DNA of 5,740 nucleotides, taken from positions 1 through 5,740 of the forward strand of contig CABVBR010000130.1 of the NCBI GenBank assembly GCA_902496645.1, read 5' to 3'. Below the pieces are notes generated by a model. It was not told the origin of the DNA. It did not search any database and was given only the letters and a program-made list of their open reading frames with translations. A program made the position numbers and the translations under genes. Shown here one piece after another: positions 4,997 through 5,740 of the stretch (position 1 is the first letter of the stretch; every line of letters begins with the position of its first letter). Source of the stretch: an uncultured Collinsella sp. (GTDB lineage Bacteria > Actinomycetota > Coriobacteriia > Coriobacteriales > Coriobacteriaceae).

Positions 4997-5018
4997 GAAC
5001 CATGCATTATCGGCGATT

Positions 5019-5740
5019 CTAACCCAGCAGCTTATCCAGCGCCACCGCAATACCGTCTTCGTTGTTATTGGCGGTCACCATCTGGGCTACAGCCTTAACC
5101 TCATCGACGGCGTTGCCCATGGCAACACCGGTACCGGCCCACTCAATCATGGACTTGTCGTTCTGGCCGTCGCCAAACGACACGACCTCACTGGCATCGA
5201 TGCCGAGCTTGGGCAGGGCACCCTCGAGCGCACGGGCCTTGTCGATACCGGGCGCCGTGTACTCAAAGTACCAGTCGGCCGTAAACATGCCCGAAAGCGT
5301 CTGCTTAAAGGGCGCGTACATCTCCTCGTGATGCGCTTGCAGATAGGCCGGGTCACCCGCAGTGAGTAGCTTGTCCACGGGATAAGCATCAGCGACCTCA
5401 TGCAGGCTCTCCACCTCGCGAATCTTAAGATCGCACGCGTCGCGCTCATACTTGACGATATTCTTCTGCGAGCCGTCAGGCAGCGTGATCATGCAATGGT
5501 ACGAGTCCTCGACGTGCAAATCGCGACCGAGCGAAATCATAGGGATCACGTCAAAATTGCGCAGATGATCAATCAGACGGTGCAGTTCGTCAGCCGGCAT
5601 GGCCTGATCGAACAGCACCTCGTCGGTCTGGGCATCGACGACGTGAGCGCCGTTAAAGGCCACCAGCAGACCGTCATGGTTTTGAAGGTCGAGCTCCTGC
5701 GCCAAGGCGTGCAGCCCCCATGCGGGACGGCCCGAAGCCA
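5019..5740 (-). CDS. Cof-type HAD phosphatase, N-terminus outside the window
   Basis: The window holds 239 codons of the C-terminal part plus the stop. The first readable residues, ASGRPAWGLHALAQEL, are HAD motif II of the Cof/YidA subfamily, so the missing N-terminus should be about 35-45 residues with the DxDGT nucleophile motif. A TTG at 5705 could open the frame but lies after motif II and is not the real start. Next comes the large alpha/beta C2B cap. The last 60 residues hold the motif III lysine (PGIDKARAL) and motif IV GDGQND, followed by AMGNAVDEVK and NNNEDGIA, all typical of the family. These Mg-dependent enzymes dephosphorylate sugar phosphates, pyridoxal phosphate or FMN with broad specificity. 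The gene has its own terminator at 4968-4996, separating it from the next HAD gene, which belongs to a different HAD subfamily. Confidence 0.87.
   Translation of the reverse strand, partial: ASGRPAWGLHALAQELDLQNHDGLLVAFNGAHVVDAQTDEVLFDQAMPADELHRLIDHLRNFDVIPMISLGRDLHVEDSYHCMITLPDGSQKNIVKYERDACDLKIREVESLHEVADAYPVDKLLTAGDPAYLQAHHEEMYAPFKQTLSGMFTADWYFEYTAPGIDKARALEGALPKLGIDASEVVSFGDGQNDKSMIEWAGTGVAMGNAVDEVKAVAQMVTANNNEDGIAVALDKLLG

Noticed and set aside
1..5740. CRISPR array, tRNA or rRNA gene
   Set aside because: No regularly spaced direct repeats and no tRNA or rRNA signature were seen on either strand.

Overview
The window looks like a piece of a moderately GC-rich actinobacterial chromosome, most likely a gut Coriobacteriia member of the Collinsella type. 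That placement is an inference from protein flavour and codon use; no ribosomal RNA or other firm taxonomic marker is present. The genes are housekeeping and small accessory genes. No phage, CRISPR, tRNA or rRNA gene was seen.

Layout from left to right. (1) Positions 1-35, minus strand: the first 11 codons of a gene whose N-terminus (MAEFIYQMYQA) matches the start of EttA-type ABC-F translation factors. (2) Positions 127-1258, minus strand: a compact SdpR-SdpI type unit. It has a promoter whose -35 half lies inside an inverted repeat, an ArsR-family repressor, an overlapping membrane protein of the SdpI immunity family, and a strong intrinsic terminator. (3) Positions 1259-1495: a noncoding divergent region with a possible folded element and a consensus -10 box. 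(4) Positions 1496-3090, plus strand: a two-gene unit of a TcdA-like tRNA t6A dehydratase and a TatD-family metal-dependent hydrolase. (5) Positions 3089-3331: a roughly 243-bp gene-free element bounded by 37/38-nt inverted repeats, 31 bp of which are perfect, with more hairpins inside. It lies between convergent genes and its left end includes the last two bases of the tatD stop codon. (6) Positions 3372-4955, minus strand: a PfkB sugar kinase closely resembling fructoselysine 6-kinase (FrlD), preceded by a beta-phosphoglucomutase-like HAD phosphatase. (7) Positions 4968-5740, minus strand: a very strong terminator and, upstream of it, a Cof-type HAD phosphatase whose N-terminus lies beyond the window.

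How the genes may work together. SdpR and SdpI probably form an autoregulated envelope-stress or peptide-immunity module, with no Sdp toxin gene in view. TcdA and TatD are co-transcribed by spacing, although their biochemical link is unclear. The kinase and HAD phosphatase may act on a phosphorylated sugar or Amadori product, but the FrlB deglycase and a transporter are not in the window.

The least explained part is the 243-bp inverted-repeat element, which looks like a MITE or a large extragenic palindromic repeat. Several start sites were corrected from Shine-Dalgarno placement: sdpR at 1195, sdpI at 924, tcdA at 1496, and the HAD gene at the GTG at 4955.
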